This document shows, in pieces, positions 20,199 through 34,192 of a stretch of DNA of 64,000 bases. A program made the translations under genes and the position numbers. The notes under the pieces were generated by a model, which was given only the letters and a program-made list of their open reading frames with translations, was not told the DNA's origin and ran no database searches. Origin of the DNA: Polynucleobacter sp. MWH-S4W17. Its GTDB lineage: Bacteria; Pseudomonadota; Gammaproteobacteria; Burkholderiales; Burkholderiaceae. The first letter of the stretch is position 1, and every line of letters begins with the position of its first letter. The DNA lies in assembly GCF_018687535.1 (NCBI RefSeq), contig NZ_CP061295.1, forward strand, positions 1,736,001 through 1,800,000. The letters are read 5' to 3'.

Positions 20199-22058
20199 AT
20201 GAATCGCTACCCTCTCTGGAAATATCTAGTCATTGCCGTTGCATTACTAATCGGCGGACTATATTCATTACCCAATTTCTATGGTGAGGCTCCAGCGGTT
20301 CAAGTCTCGTCTGCCAAGCCAACCATCAAGGTTGACTTGGCAACGCAGGCTCGTGTCGAAAAAATTCTGACGGAAGCCAACATTAGTAATACCGGTCTCT
20401 TCTTCGAAGTCGCTGGCAATGTAGGCTCTATCAAAGTTCGCTTCAATAACACTGACATTCAGTTGCGCGCACGTGATCTCTTGCAACAGAAATTAAATGT
20501 TGATCAAAATGATCCCAACTACACCGTTGCCTTAAACCTGCTATCCAATACACCGGGCTGGTTAAGTGCAATCAACGCATTACCAATGCCACTAGGTCTT
20601 GATTTGCGTGGCGGCGTCTATTTCCTCTTGCAAGTGGATATGAAGGGCGCAGTCCAGAAAAAAGTGACTTCCTTGGCAGGCGATATTCGCAGTCAATTAC
20701 GTGACAAGAGCATTCGCCATCAAGGTATTGAGCGTGGCGCTGATTCCATATCGATCAATTTCGCCAATGTCGAAGATGCTGAACAAGCACGCTCATTGCT
20801 AACAACGGCACAACCTGAACTAATTTGGCTTATTAAATCAAATGGCTCGTTACCTAAGCTAGTAGGTGAATTTAAACCATCCGCCCTTAAAGCCATTCAA
20901 GATAACGCCGTTAAGCAAAATATCATTACCCTGAATAAGCGTGTGAACGAATTGGCGGTTAAAGAACCAGTGATTCAACAACAAGGTGCTGAGCGCATTG
21001 TGGTGCAGTTACCTGGCGTACAGGATACCGCTCGTGCCAAAGACATCATCGGTCGTACAGCAACTCTAGAGTCTCGCTTAGCTGACCCCTTGGCGTCTAC
21101 CATCGGCTTAGGCGAAACTCCTCCTCCAGGCATGGATACTTTCCGCTTTGGTGAAAATCGCTTGGGTGTATTTAAAAAATCAGTGATCTTCAGTGGAGAT
21201 CGCATTACGGATGCTAGCGCTGGCTTTGACCAAAACCAACGTCCTGCTGTAAACATCTCCCTAGATGCTGCTGGTGGTCGCGTTATGCAGGAAGTGACTC
21301 GCGAAAATATCGGTAAGCCGATGGGCATGATCTTGTTTGAAAAAGGTAAAGGTGAAGTACTCACAATCGCTACCATTCAAAGTGAGTTTGGCTCTAAGTT
21401 CCAAATCACTGGTCAACCAACTACCGAGAGCGCTAATGACTTAGCGCTGCTCTTGCGCGCTGGATCATTAGCAGCACCAATGGAAATCATTGAAGAACGT
21501 ACTATTGGACCAAGCCTTGGAGCAGAAAATATTGAGAAGGGCTTTAAGTCGCTCTTGATCGGGTTTACTGCGATCGCGATTTTTATGATGGTCTACTACT
21601 TACTGTTTGGCACTTTCTCCGTTGTCGCTTTAGCGGTGAACTTGTTCTTACTCATCTCAGTGCTATCGATGCTGCAAGCCACACTCACTTTGCCGGGCAT
21701 CGCTGCAATGGCCTTAGCTCTGGGTATGGCGATTGACTCCAACGTGTTAATTAACGAGCGTATTCGTGAAGAATTACGTAACGGAGCTTCACCACAAACA
21801 GCCATTTCTGTCGGCTTCGACAAAGCCTGGGCAACGATTCTGGACTCTAACGTAACGACTTTGATTGCTGGTCTAGCCTTATTGGCATTTGGATCAGGCC
21901 CCATCAAAGGCTTCGCAGTAGTTCACTGTTTAGGTATTCTGACTTCAATGTTCTCGGCTGTCTTCTTCTCACGTGGCCTTGTTAACCTCTGGTATGGCAG
22001 ACATAAGAAGATTCAAAAACTCGCTATTGGCCAAGTTTGGCGTCCACAGGAGAAATAA
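20199..22058 (+). CDS. secD: Protein translocase subunit SecD
   Basis: A 619-residue SecD, an RND-superfamily membrane protein that uses the proton gradient to complete preprotein export on the periplasmic side. An N-terminal membrane helix (about residues 7-25) is followed by a large periplasmic P1 region with the signature LGLDLRGGVYFLLQVDM (about 133-149), and then five C-terminal helices starting near residue 455. The segments GIAAMALALGMAIDSNVLINERIREE and ATILDSNVTTLIAGLALL are the conserved SecD helices with the functional Asp residues. It is 3 bp from secF and translated with it. Confidence 0.97.
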   Translation: MNRYPLWKYLVIAVALLIGGLYSLPNFYGEAPAVQVSSAKPTIKVDLATQARVEKILTEANISNTGLFFEVAGNVGSIKVRFNNTDIQLRARDLLQQKLNVDQNDPNYTVALNLLSNTPGWLSAINALPMPLGLDLRGGVYFLLQVDMKGAVQKKVTSLAGDIRSQLRDKSIRHQGIERGADSISINFANVEDAEQARSLLTTAQPELIWLIKSNGSLPKLVGEFKPSALKAIQDNAVKQNIITLNKRVNELAVKEPVIQQQGAERIVVQLPGVQDTARAKDIIGRTATLESRLADPLASTIGLGETPPPGMDTFRFGENRLGVFKKSVIFSGDRITDASAGFDQNQRPAVNISLDAAGGRVMQEVTRENIGKPMGMILFEKGKGEVLTIATIQSEFGSKFQITGQPTTESANDLALLLRAGSLAAPMEIIEERTIGPSLGAENIEKGFKSLLIGFTAIAIFMMVYYLLFGTFSVVALAVNLFLLISVLSMLQATLTLPGIAAMALALGMAIDSNVLINERIREELRNGASPQTAISVGFDKAWATILDSNVTTLIAGLALLAFGSGPIKGFAVVHCLGILTSMFSAVFFSRGLVNLWYGRHKKIQKLAIGQVWRPQEK

Positions 22059-22061
22059 GCC

Positions 22062-23036
22062 ATGGAATTTTTCCGAATCAAAAAAGATATTCCCTTTATG
22101 CGCCATGCATTGGTGCTTAATGCGATTTCTTTAGTTACTTTTTTAGCTGCAGTCTTTTTCCTCTGGCATAACGGCCTGCATCTCTCCATCGAATTTACTG
22201 GTGGAACGGTGATGGAAGTCAGCTATCCACAAACTGCACCCTTGGACTCTATTCGTACCAAGGTTGAGAAGTTGGGCTATGCAGATACTCAAATTCAGAA
22301 CTTTGGTAGCTCACGCGATGTCATGATTCGCCTACCATTACAAAAAGATGCTGAAGGCAAATTGATTTCTTCTGCTGATCAGAGCACGGCAGTAATGCAA
22401 GCGCTTGAACCAGCAACGACTGGCGTGAAATTGCAGCGCGTTGAGTTTGTTGGCCCACAGGTGGGTCAAGAGTTGGCTATTGACGGCTTAAAAGCACTCA
22501 TCTTTGTAATCATTGGCATCGTGGTGTATCTATCCTTCCGTTTTGAGTGGAAGTTTGCGCTTGCCGGCATCATTGCAAACTTGCATGACGTTGTCATCAT
22601 CTTGGGTTTCTTTGCCTTCTTCCAGTGGGAGTTCTCCCTCTCAGTATTGGCAGCCGTTCTTGCGGTTCTTGGCTATTCAGTAAACGAATCCGTCGTGATC
22701 TTTGACCGTATTCGCGAGAACTTCCGCAAATATCGCAAGATGAATACCCGTGAAATCATTGATAACGCGATTACGAGCACCATTAGCCGTACTGTTATTA
22801 CCCACGGCAGTACTGAGATGATGGTCCTGGCAATGCTGGTCTTTGGAGGCCCAACACTCTTCTACTTTGCATTAGCACTGACCATTGGTATTTTGTTTGG
22901 TATCTACTCTTCAGTCTTCGTGGCTGCAGCATTAGCCATGTGGCTCGGTGTTACACGTGAAGATTTGGTGAAGGGCGATAAAAAGCCAGATGATGATGCC
23001 CGCAAAGATGATCCGAACTACGGAGCGCGGGTCTAA
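22062..23036 (+). CDS. secF: Protein translocase subunit SecF
   Basis: A 324-residue SecF with an N-terminal helix (about residues 17-36), a short periplasmic domain beginning LSIEFTGGTVMEVSY, and five further helices. The conserved VLGYSVNESVVIFDRIREN (about 204-222) and ISRTVITHGSTEMMVLAMLVFGG identify it; the usual VNDTIV is VNESVV here, a common variant. It forms a complex with SecD and YajC. The C-terminus is a charged tail. It converges on waaA with only 15 bp between the stop codons and no obvious terminator. Confidence 0.97.
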   Translation: MEFFRIKKDIPFMRHALVLNAISLVTFLAAVFFLWHNGLHLSIEFTGGTVMEVSYPQTAPLDSIRTKVEKLGYADTQIQNFGSSRDVMIRLPLQKDAEGKLISSADQSTAVMQALEPATTGVKLQRVEFVGPQVGQELAIDGLKALIFVIIGIVVYLSFRFEWKFALAGIIANLHDVVIILGFFAFFQWEFSLSVLAAVLAVLGYSVNESVVIFDRIRENFRKYRKMNTREIIDNAITSTISRTVITHGSTEMMVLAMLVFGGPTLFYFALALTIGILFGIYSSVFVAAALAMWLGVTREDLVKGDKKPDDDARKDDPNYGARV

Positions 23037-23051
23037 CTCAGTCTTTTTAGT

Positions 23052-25855
<2,804 letters not shown>

Positions 25856-25878
25856 TCAGGATGGCTATACTTGAGCCC

Positions 25879-26493
25879 ATGAAACTTATCGGATCCCTAA
25901 CCAGCCCCTATGTACGTAAAGTACGCATTGTTTTTAACGAGAAAAAGGTCGATGTTGACCTCGAATTAGAGAATGTTTGGGCTGCAGACACCAAAATAGC
26001 CCTTACCAACCCCCTGGGGAAGGTTCCCTGCCTCATGGCTGACGATGGAGAGGCTATTTATGACTCCCGCGTTATCGCCGAGTACGCTGATGGCCTAAGC
26101 CCAGTCAGCAAGCTCATTCCGGCTGATAACCGTGAGCGCGCTGCCGTGAAAACCTGGGAGGCACTGGCAGACGGAGTGATGGATGCCGGCATTTTGGCCC
26201 GTTTAGAGCGCACCTTACGCCCAGCAGAACAACAAAGCCAAGCTTGGTATGACCGCCAGATGGGCAAGATTAATGACGCCCTACGTCAAATGTCTGAACA
26301 GCTGGGTGGTAATGCTTGGTGTCACGGCAATCAAATCACCTTGGCAGATATCGCCGTAGGTTGCGCAATCGGATATTTATTATTTCGCTTTCCAGAAGTG
26401 AAATGGCAAACCCAATACCCAAATTTAGATCGTCTGTATCAAAAATTATTACAGCGACCTTCCTTTATTGAAACTGAACCACCGGCCGCCTAA
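25879..26493 (+). CDS. Glutathione S-transferase family protein
   Basis: A 204-residue GST. The thioredoxin-fold N-terminus reads MKLIGSLTSPYVRKVRIVFNEK, with Ser at the position expected for the activating residue, then NPLGKVPCL and DSRVIAEYAD, the glutathione-binding parts. The helical C-terminal domain contains ITLADIAVGCAIGYL, the N-capping Asp motif. It resembles the small bacterial YibF/beta-like GSTs; the substrate is unknown. ATG 25879 gives the normal N-terminus; a frame open back to 25828 would add 17 residues unlike a GST. It is divergent from purB and ends at a terminator shared with mnmA. Confidence 0.9.
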   Translation: MKLIGSLTSPYVRKVRIVFNEKKVDVDLELENVWAADTKIALTNPLGKVPCLMADDGEAIYDSRVIAEYADGLSPVSKLIPADNRERAAVKTWEALADGVMDAGILARLERTLRPAEQQSQAWYDRQMGKINDALRQMSEQLGGNAWCHGNQITLADIAVGCAIGYLLFRFPEVKWQTQYPNLDRLYQKLLQRPSFIETEPPAA

Positions 26494-26511
26494 TTCACTT
26501 ACCGCTTAATT

Positions 26512-26545
26512 AAAAAATGCCAATCAAAACTGATTGGCATTTTTG
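26512..26545. terminator. Bidirectional intrinsic terminator between the GST gene and mnmA
   Basis: A 10-bp perfect core stem (26517-26526 with 26531-26540), loop AAAC, flanked by an A-run on the left and T-run on the right. It lies between two convergent genes and should stop transcription from both. Confidence 0.9.
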
Positions 26546-26568
26546 TATCCGCTGCTTGCTGATTAAAA

Positions 26569-27684
26569 TTATGAAGAAATAATTCCACCACCTAAACAAA
26601 CGTCTCCGTCATAAAGAACAGCGGATTGTCCAGGTGTAACAGCCCACTGCGCTTCTGGAAAACTCAAGTCAAAACTCAGCGCTTCATTACCAGAACTCAA
26701 TATACAAGCAGAATCTGCTTGCCGATAACGAGTCTTAGCAGAATAACTTCCAGGTGTTGGTACCACACCAGAAACCCAACTGGCATCCATGGCAGCAAGC
26801 TGATTAGCCAATAGCCACGGGTGTTCGTGGCCTTGGGCCACATACAAAGTGTTATTAGGAACGTCCTTGCGCGCCACATACCAAGCATCACCATTGCCGT
26901 CTTGACTGCCACCCAAACCAATGCCCTTGCGCTGACCTAAGGTAAAGAAGGCTAAGCCCATATGCTCACCAACCGTCTTACCTTCGGGAGTTTTAATCGG
27001 GCCAGGTACGCGCGGTAAATAACGATTTAAGAATTCTCTAAAAGGACGTTCACCAATAAAGCAAATACCGGTGGAGTCTTTCTTTTTAGCGTTGTGCAAA
27101 CCAATTTGCTCTGCAATTTTTCTGACTTCCGTTTTGGGAATTTCTCCAAGCGGGAACATCACGTTTGCTAATTGTTGCTGCGTTAAACGATGCAAGAAAT
27201 AACTTTGATCTTTACTGGCATCGACAGCTTTTAACAACTGCACCCTGCCACCTTCATGCCGCACGCGCGCATAGTGGCCAGTAGCAATCGCATCCGCACC
27301 CAAACTCATGGCGTGATCTAAAAAAGCCTTGAACTTAATTTCGGCGTTACATAAAACATCGGGATTGGGTGTTCGCCCTGCGGCGTACTCACGCAAGAAA
27401 TCAGCAAATACACGCTCACGGTATTCGGCAGCAAAATTGACTGCTTCGACGTCTATTCCGATCATATCGGCGACCGAGACCACATCGAGCCAGTCTTGAC
27501 GAGCAGAACAGTACTCGTCGTTATCGTCATCTTCCCAATTTTTCATAAAAAGGCCAATAACTTCAAAGCCTTGCTCTTTTAGCATCCAGGCAGCAACTGA
27601 CGAATCTACCCCTCCAGACATGCCAATAACGACTTTCTTGGGCTGTGAGGGCGGGATTGAGGAAGAATTGAGCGGGATCATCAA
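26569..27684 (-). CDS. mnmA: tRNA-specific 2-thiouridylase MnmA
   Basis: A 371-residue MnmA, which puts sulfur on uridine 34 of Lys, Glu and Gln tRNAs. The PP-loop is [13 protein letters not shown] (about residues 21-33). The two catalytic cysteines are visible in [13 protein letters not shown] (about 108) and [15 protein letters not shown] (about 208). Other blocks are ATGHYARV and [10 protein letters not shown]. The start (MMIPLNSSS) gives a slightly longer N-terminus than usual; the PP-loop spacing would also fit a later start, but none is obvious. It stands alone, divergent from pntAA. Identification is firm. Confidence 0.96.
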   Translation of the reverse strand: MMIPLNSSSIPPSQPKKVVIGMSGGVDSSVAAWMLKEQGFEVIGLFMKNWEDDDNDEYCSARQDWLDVVSVADMIGIDVEAVNFAAEYRERVFADFLREYAAGRTPNPDVLCNAEIKFKAFLDHAMSLGADAIATGHYARVRHEGGRVQLLKAVDASKDQSYFLHRLTQQQLANVMFPLGEIPKTEVRKIAEQIGLHNAKKKDSTGICFIGERPFREFLNRYLPRVPGPIKTPEGKTVGEHMGLAFFTLGQRKGIGLGGSQDGNGDAWYVARKDVPNNTLYVAQGHEHPWLLANQLAAMDASWVSGVVPTPGSYSAKTRYRQADSACILSSGNEALSFDLSFPEAQWAVTPGQSAVLYDGDVCLGGGIISS

Positions 27685-27858
27685 AAAATGCGAGAATTCA
27701 ATATAAGCTTACAGACCATATTGTAGAAGTCTTAGCCTGATTCCACAGAATTTCGGGCAAAAACCAAGCAAAAGGACTTAGGGGTGAGTAAATAGGCGCA
27801 ACAAGCCCTATTTAACTAAAATAGATTTTTTATAAATTTTTGCTTTTGGAGACATGCC
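27685..27858 (+). promoter_or_regulatory. Upstream region of the pnt operon (divergent from mnmA)
   Basis: A 174-bp non-coding gap between the divergent mnmA and pntAA starts. The last 60 bases are AT-rich with TATAAA at about 27831-27836 and a GGAGAC ribosome site just before ATG 27859. A promoter for pntAA is likely here, but I cannot assign -35 and -10 boxes with certainty. Confidence 0.4.
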
Positions 27859-28989
27859 ATGCGCATAGGAGTGCCACTGGAAACAAGGCCCGGGGAAACT
27901 CGAGTAGCCGCCACACCAGAAACCGTTAAAAAATTAATTGGTCAAGGTCATACCGTCGTGATTCAAAAAGACGCCGGGGTAAAAGCCAGTCAACCTGACT
28001 CTGCATTCGAGGCTGTCGGCGCAACCATTGGCAGCGCTGCAGATGCATTCGGTGCTGAGATTGTGCTCAAAGTACGTGCGCCTGAGGCGGCTGAACTCAA
28101 GCAAATTAAATCCGGTGCCGTGCTCTTAGGCATGCTCGATCCGTTTGATAACGACATGATTGCAGCCATGGCAGCGCAAGGCGTTACTGCATTCTCTTTA
28201 GAGGCTGCACCACGCACAACGCGCGCACAAAGCATGGACGTTTTATCTTCACAGGCAAATATTGCTGGTTACAAAGCAGTATTGGTTGCCGCAAATGAAT
28301 ATCAACGCTTCATGCCAATGCTGATGACTGCTGCGGGAACTGTTAAAGCGGCTCGCATACTAATCCTGGGTGCTGGTGTTGCAGGCTTACAAGCAATCGC
28401 TACAGCAAAACGTCTTGGCGCTGTGATTGAAGCATCTGATGTTCGTCCAGCCGCTAAAGAACAAATTGAATCATTGGGCGCCAAGTTTGTTGACGTTCCT
28501 TACGAAACTGATGAAGAGCGTGAAATTGCAAAAGGCGTTGGTGGCTATGCCCGCCCAATGCCTGAGGCCTGGATGAAGCGTCAAGCGGCCTTGGTTGCAG
28601 AGCGTGCGCAACAAGCTGACATCGTGATCACAACCGCATTGATTCCTGGACGTAAACCTCCAGTCCTATTACATAGCGACACTGTTGCCAATATGAAGCC
28701 AGGCTCGATCGTGATTGATTTGGCCGCTGGCAAAGGTGATAACGGTTCAGGTAACTGCCCGTTAACGCAAGCAGACAAAGTAATTGATGTAAATGGCGTG
28801 AAAATTGTTGGCTACACCAACTTAGCTAGCATGGTTGCCGCAGATGCTTCTGCACTGTACTCACGTAACTTGCTCGATTTCATGAAACTCATTGTGGATA
28901 AAGAAGCCAATTTAGTTATCCCAAGTGATGATGACATCGTTACTGCTTGCTTAATGTGTCGTGATGGCCAAGCCGTCCGCAAAAACTAA
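27859..28989 (+). CDS. pntAA: NAD(P) transhydrogenase subunit alpha part 1 (domain I)
   Basis: A 376-residue soluble NAD(H)-binding subunit of the proton-pumping transhydrogenase, in the split form where E. coli PntA is two genes. The N-terminus MRIGVPLETRPGETRVAATPETV is shared with alanine dehydrogenase. The Rossmann segment is ARILILGAGVAGLQAIATAKRLGA (about residues 165-188), and the mobile-loop region follows with GYARPMPEAWMKRQ. It passes hydride from NADH to NADP+ together with PntB, driven by the proton gradient, supplying NADPH. It is followed by pntAB after 25 bp and pntB after 33 bp. No stretch of membrane helices is present, as expected for part 1. Confidence 0.95.
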   Translation: MRIGVPLETRPGETRVAATPETVKKLIGQGHTVVIQKDAGVKASQPDSAFEAVGATIGSAADAFGAEIVLKVRAPEAAELKQIKSGAVLLGMLDPFDNDMIAAMAAQGVTAFSLEAAPRTTRAQSMDVLSSQANIAGYKAVLVAANEYQRFMPMLMTAAGTVKAARILILGAGVAGLQAIATAKRLGAVIEASDVRPAAKEQIESLGAKFVDVPYETDEEREIAKGVGGYARPMPEAWMKRQAALVAERAQQADIVITTALIPGRKPPVLLHSDTVANMKPGSIVIDLAAGKGDNGSGNCPLTQADKVIDVNGVKIVGYTNLASMVAADASALYSRNLLDFMKLIVDKEANLVIPSDDDIVTACLMCRDGQAVRKN

Positions 28990-29014
28990 TAGTAAAAAAT
29001 ACTAAGGAAATACT

Positions 29015-29353
29015 ATGGATCTCGCTGCCTTTCAAAGCATCCTCACCGTTCAAAACATTACCGTGTTTGTATTGGCCATCTTTGTTGGCTATCACGTCGT
29101 TTGGAATGTTACGCCAGCATTGCATACGCCTTTAATGGCGGTGACCAATGCCATCTCCGGCATCATCATTGTTGGCGCATTGCTCCAAACTGAAGTTATC
29201 GGTGGCGATGAAATCACCCTCACCAGCATTATTGGTGCAGTAGCGGTATTCCTCGCGTCTATCAATATTTTTGGTGGCTTTATGGTCACCCGTCGCATGC
29301 TTGAAATGTTCAAGAAAAAAGCTCCCAAAGCTGATGCGGCTGGAACCAAATAA
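29015..29353 (+). CDS. pntAB: NAD(P) transhydrogenase subunit alpha part 2 (membrane domain)
   Basis: A 112-residue membrane subunit with three to four predicted helices: [18 protein letters not shown] (about residues 15-32), [12 protein letters not shown] (about 46-57) and [22 protein letters not shown] (about 68-89). The segment [19 protein letters not shown] is the conserved signature of the C-terminal membrane part of PntA. In the split type, found in many alpha- and betaproteobacteria, this is a separate polypeptide that forms the proton channel with the PntB membrane domain. It ends in a Lys/Ala-rich cytoplasmic tail. The order with its neighbours is standard. Confidence 0.95.
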   Translation: MDLAAFQSILTVQNITVFVLAIFVGYHVVWNVTPALHTPLMAVTNAISGIIIVGALLQTEVIGGDEITLTSIIGAVAVFLASINIFGGFMVTRRMLEMFKKKAPKADAAGTK

Positions 29354-29386
29354 ACCTAGAACAAGACCTATATAGAGACCAAAACT

Positions 29387-30754
29387 ATGTCAAACATAAC
29401 CGCTATTTCTTATCTCATTTCATCGGTGTTGTTCATCCTCGCTTTGCGTGGCTTGTCTTCACCAACCACTTCACGTCAAGGCAACACCTTCGGCATGATT
29501 GGTATGTTGTTAGCAGTCATCACCACTTTCTTCATTCCTGATTTCAAACCAGTCATCTCTTTGATCGGCGTTGCCATTGTTGGTGGCGCGATTATTGGAA
29601 CCATTGCCGCTAAGCGCGTGCAAATGACTAAGATGCCTGAGTTGGTTGCTTTGATGCACTCCTTCGTAGGTTTGTCAGCTGTGTTAATTGCGATCGCTGC
29701 TGTATTTAATCCAGCGCATGACCATACTGGTGCACAGAAGATTGAGCTCTTCATCGGCGCATTCATTGGTGCTATTACCTTCACTGCATCCGTGATTGCA
29801 TTCGGCAAGCTATCTGGCAAGGTCAGTGGTAAGCCAGTGACTTTTGCTGGTCAACATTTGCTGAACTTGATTTTGGCTATTTCGATGGTTGGTGCCGGCG
29901 TTGCTTATTACATGGGTGACAGCCACGCAGCCTTCTTGGCAATGTGTGCCATTGCCTTGATATTGGGCGTAACCTTAATCATCCCTATCGGCGGTGCTGA
30001 TATGCCGGTGGTTGTATCCATGCTGAACAGCTATTCAGGTTGGGCAGCGGCCGGTATTGGCTTCACCTTAAACAACCCAGTATTGATTATTGCGGGTGCT
30101 TGCGTAGGCTCATCTGGTGCGATTCTGTCTTACATCATGTGTAAGGCGATGAACCGCTCCATCCTGGCTGTATTGCTTGGCGGCTTTGGTGCTGAAGCTG
30201 CTGCAGGCGGTGGCGATGATGGCGGCCCTAAGAACTACAAAACAGGATCGCCTGAAGATGCGGCTTTCCTCATGGAAAATGCTGACACTGTGATCATTGT
30301 TCCAGGTTATGGCTTGGCAGTGGCTCGCGCTCAACATGCATTGAAAGAATTGACTGAAAAGTTGACTCATCATGGTGTGACAGTGAAGTATGCGATTCAC
30401 CCAGTAGCAGGTCGTATGCCTGGTCATATGAATGTACTCTTGGCCGAAGCTGAAGTTCCATACGACCAAGTATTTGAGATGGAAGATATCAATAGCGACT
30501 TTGGTCAGGCTGATGTTGTATTGGTGCTTGGTGCAAATGACGTGGTAAACCCTGCTGCACGTACGCCAGGTAGCCCAATTTTTGGTATGCCAATCTTGGA
30601 AGCATTTAAAGCTAAAACCATCATCGTGAACAAACGTTCGATGGCGGCTGGATATGCCGGCCTAGATAATGAACTCTTCTACATGGATAAAACCATGATG
30701 GTCTTCGGTGATGCGAAGAAGGTAGTTGAAGAGATGGTTAAGGCTGTTGAGTAA
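29387..30754 (+). CDS. pntB: NAD(P) transhydrogenase subunit beta
   Basis: A 455-residue PntB. The N-terminal 260 residues hold about nine membrane helices, including PELVALMHSFVGLSAVL with the conserved His used in proton translocation. The C-terminal NADP(H)-binding domain III shows VIIVPGYGLAVARAQHAL, IHPVAGRMPGHMNVLLAEA and VLGANDVVNPAA, then KRSMAAGYAGLDNELFY. It completes the enzyme encoded by the two upstream genes and is followed by a strong terminator, so pntAA-pntAB-pntB is a closed operon. Identification is firm. Confidence 0.97.
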   Translation: MSNITAISYLISSVLFILALRGLSSPTTSRQGNTFGMIGMLLAVITTFFIPDFKPVISLIGVAIVGGAIIGTIAAKRVQMTKMPELVALMHSFVGLSAVLIAIAAVFNPAHDHTGAQKIELFIGAFIGAITFTASVIAFGKLSGKVSGKPVTFAGQHLLNLILAISMVGAGVAYYMGDSHAAFLAMCAIALILGVTLIIPIGGADMPVVVSMLNSYSGWAAAGIGFTLNNPVLIIAGACVGSSGAILSYIMCKAMNRSILAVLLGGFGAEAAAGGGDDGGPKNYKTGSPEDAAFLMENADTVIIVPGYGLAVARAQHALKELTEKLTHHGVTVKYAIHPVAGRMPGHMNVLLAEAEVPYDQVFEMEDINSDFGQADVVLVLGANDVVNPAARTPGSPIFGMPILEAFKAKTIIVNKRSMAAGYAGLDNELFYMDKTMMVFGDAKKVVEEMVKAVE

Positions 30755-30781
30755 GTCAACCCTTCAGGTCATTAAATAATT

Positions 30782-30806
30782 AACCGCCTTCGGGCGGTTT
30801 TTTATT
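30782..30806 (+). terminator. Intrinsic terminator of the pnt operon
   Basis: Stem ACCGCC/GGCGGT (30783-30788 with 30793-30798) closed by the stable TTCG tetraloop and followed by a T-run. It lies 28 bp after the pntB stop. Confidence 0.93.
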
Positions 30807-30856
30807 ACACTAAACAAACTTATCAATATAGCCACACCACCTTACGAGAGCTTGGT

Positions 30857-31648
30857 ATGAATTATTTTCTTGGGAATCACCTCGGCATTGTTAAATATGC
30901 GCCCCTCATATTTTTTTCATCCATCCTGACATTCTTATTGATAGGTTGGCTATATGGCAGATATCGGGCTCGCACTTCCGAACATGTTGTTGTCCGCGAT
31001 TCATTGGCAACAGCAATTTTTGGGCTTTCAGCGTTAGTGCTTGGCTTTACTTTCTCAAATGCTGCCGATCACTTTGATACTCGAATGCGTGTCATACGTG
31101 ATCAGGCAAATAGTGCGAAGCAAGTCTATCAATCTAGCAGTTACCTAAACCCTAAAGATCAGGCTATTGTTAAAGATACATTACAGCAAATGATTACCTT
31201 GAGAATTTCTGTATATGAAGACATCAAAACATTTGATGATCTCGACGGCAAGCTCGATGCCATGGGAAAACTATTAAACAAGTTAAATAAAGAAATTAAT
31301 GAGTCAATACCTCGCGCACCAGCTAGTACCAAGGATTTAGCCAATACCGTTTTAAGACCCCAGCTCACTCACCTTTTAGACATTTACCAAGAGGGGATAC
31401 TCAATGCAAAACACCATCCCCCTGCAATTATTGAACGCTTTTTATTTGCTCTACTCTCAATAGGGGCCTTGCTAAGCGGCTACTCGATGGCAGTTAAGAA
31501 AGAGGAGGACTGGTTCCTGACGGCCCTGTACTTAGGTTTAATGGGATTTGCACTGTACGTGATTTTTTCTTTGGAATTTCCACATCAACTACAGAGCTCG
31601 GAATACATTAATGCCGACTTTTTGAGACTTCAAAAGGCTTGGCAGTAA
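30857..31648 (+). CDS. Four-helix membrane protein, DUF4239 / bestrophin-like
   Basis: A 263-residue protein with two N-terminal membrane helices (about residues 17-35 and 50-67), a long soluble middle, and two C-terminal helices (about 194-214 and 222-245). The second helix and following segment (LVLGFTFSNAADHFDTR...RDQANSAKQVYQSSSYL) match my memory of the DUF4239 bestrophin-like family, where a helix ending in FT(F/L)S is followed by a residue pattern of Asp/Arg and Glu-Ala-Asn. No function is established for that family. It follows the pnt terminator, so it should have its own promoter, and it converges on the next gene with a 10-bp gap. Naming is tentative; topology is clear. Confidence 0.6.
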   Translation: MNYFLGNHLGIVKYAPLIFFSSILTFLLIGWLYGRYRARTSEHVVVRDSLATAIFGLSALVLGFTFSNAADHFDTRMRVIRDQANSAKQVYQSSSYLNPKDQAIVKDTLQQMITLRISVYEDIKTFDDLDGKLDAMGKLLNKLNKEINESIPRAPASTKDLANTVLRPQLTHLLDIYQEGILNAKHHPPAIIERFLFALLSIGALLSGYSMAVKKEEDWFLTALYLGLMGFALYVIFSLEFPHQLQSSEYINADFLRLQKAWQ

Positions 31649-31658
31649 CATCACAACA

Positions 31659-32393
31659 CTACCTTCTCTTGTAGCTATTGGATAAATTGTCCTGCAGTAC
31701 ATAGGCAATGCCATTGGCTACCAAAGAAAGCTCTTGATCGAGTACTCGGCTGCGGTAAGTCCAACCAGCAGGTAATTTCAACTGCTCGCCCAATACTGGA
31801 AGATCTTTCATATTGAGAGCAGGATTAACGATTTGTGAATAAGATTGCATCACATACACGTCACCTCCAGGGGAGGTGAGTTCATAGACAGCGCTACCAA
31901 CTCTATAAATGAAATTAGTAGTACGAGAAATTTCATTGGGGGTGTATTGTTTGCTACCCATCAATTGCTTGAGCAAGCTCAACTGGATAGTTGCCCGTAA
32001 ATTCATCTCTATACCATCAAAGGATTCTTTGACGTCATTGACAGTGCTGCCTGCCGCCTGTATTTCATCCATCGTCCAATAACGAGGACCATTTAACAGG
32101 ACAAAGGACGCATCAAATTTTTTAGAAATAGAGTCTTTAGTTAACTCTTTCCACTGGGCTTCAGGGCAAAGATTAAGTCCTTGCGTATTAAATACCTTTA
32201 CTTCCAAATTAAGCCAAGCTCGCTTGCCCACCAGAACTTCGCAATAACGCTGATTACGCAGATTTGAGACACTTTTCTGAAATACCAGCTGAGAGTCAGC
32301 GGATTGAGCAATTGCACCCCCACAAAGAAGGATAGAACTCAGAAAGAGTGAGCCCATTGAAATGAGGAGACTTGCTTGAGTGCGACCGGTCAT
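31659..32393 (-). CDS. Secreted protein of unknown function
   Basis: A 244-residue protein with a signal peptide: charged start, hydrophobic stretch at about residues 9-29 and a likely AIA/Q cleavage near residue 30. The mature part contains two cysteines (in RYCEVLV and LNLCPEAQW), possibly a disulfide, and an alpha/beta mix with VFNTQGLNLCPEAQW, VLLNGPRYWTMDEIQAAG and AVYELTSPGGDVYVMQSYSQI. I do not recognise a family, though the pattern 'GPRYWTMDEI' looks conserved rather than random. It lies between the DUF4239-like gene and groEL and shares no obvious operon. Export to periplasm or outside is the only inference I can support. Confidence 0.7.
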   Translation of the reverse strand: MTGRTQASLLISMGSLFLSSILLCGGAIAQSADSQLVFQKSVSNLRNQRYCEVLVGKRAWLNLEVKVFNTQGLNLCPEAQWKELTKDSISKKFDASFVLLNGPRYWTMDEIQAAGSTVNDVKESFDGIEMNLRATIQLSLLKQLMGSKQYTPNEISRTTNFIYRVGSAVYELTSPGGDVYVMQSYSQIVNPALNMKDLPVLGEQLKLPAGWTYRSRVLDQELSLVANGIAYVLQDNLSNSYKRR

Positions 32394-32440
32394 CTTGAAG
32401 CCCGTTCCAGTGGTAATGTTGGGTACAGCTTACTCCTATA

Positions 32441-32476
32441 AAGAAAAAGCGCCTGGTCTTTTGAACCAGGCGCTCT
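32441..32476 (-). terminator. Intrinsic terminator of groES-groEL
   Basis: A perfect 10-bp GC-rich stem (32448-32457 with 32465-32474) followed on the minus strand by a T-rich run. It lies 40 bp after the groEL stop. An A-rich right flank is lacking, so it works mainly for the minus strand. Confidence 0.92.
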
Positions 32477-32514
32477 TATTTCTACAGCCAGATAGCTGTG
32501 GAAAGTAACGGCTA

Positions 32515-34179
<1,665 letters not shown>

Positions 34180-34192
34180 TTAAATACCGAAA

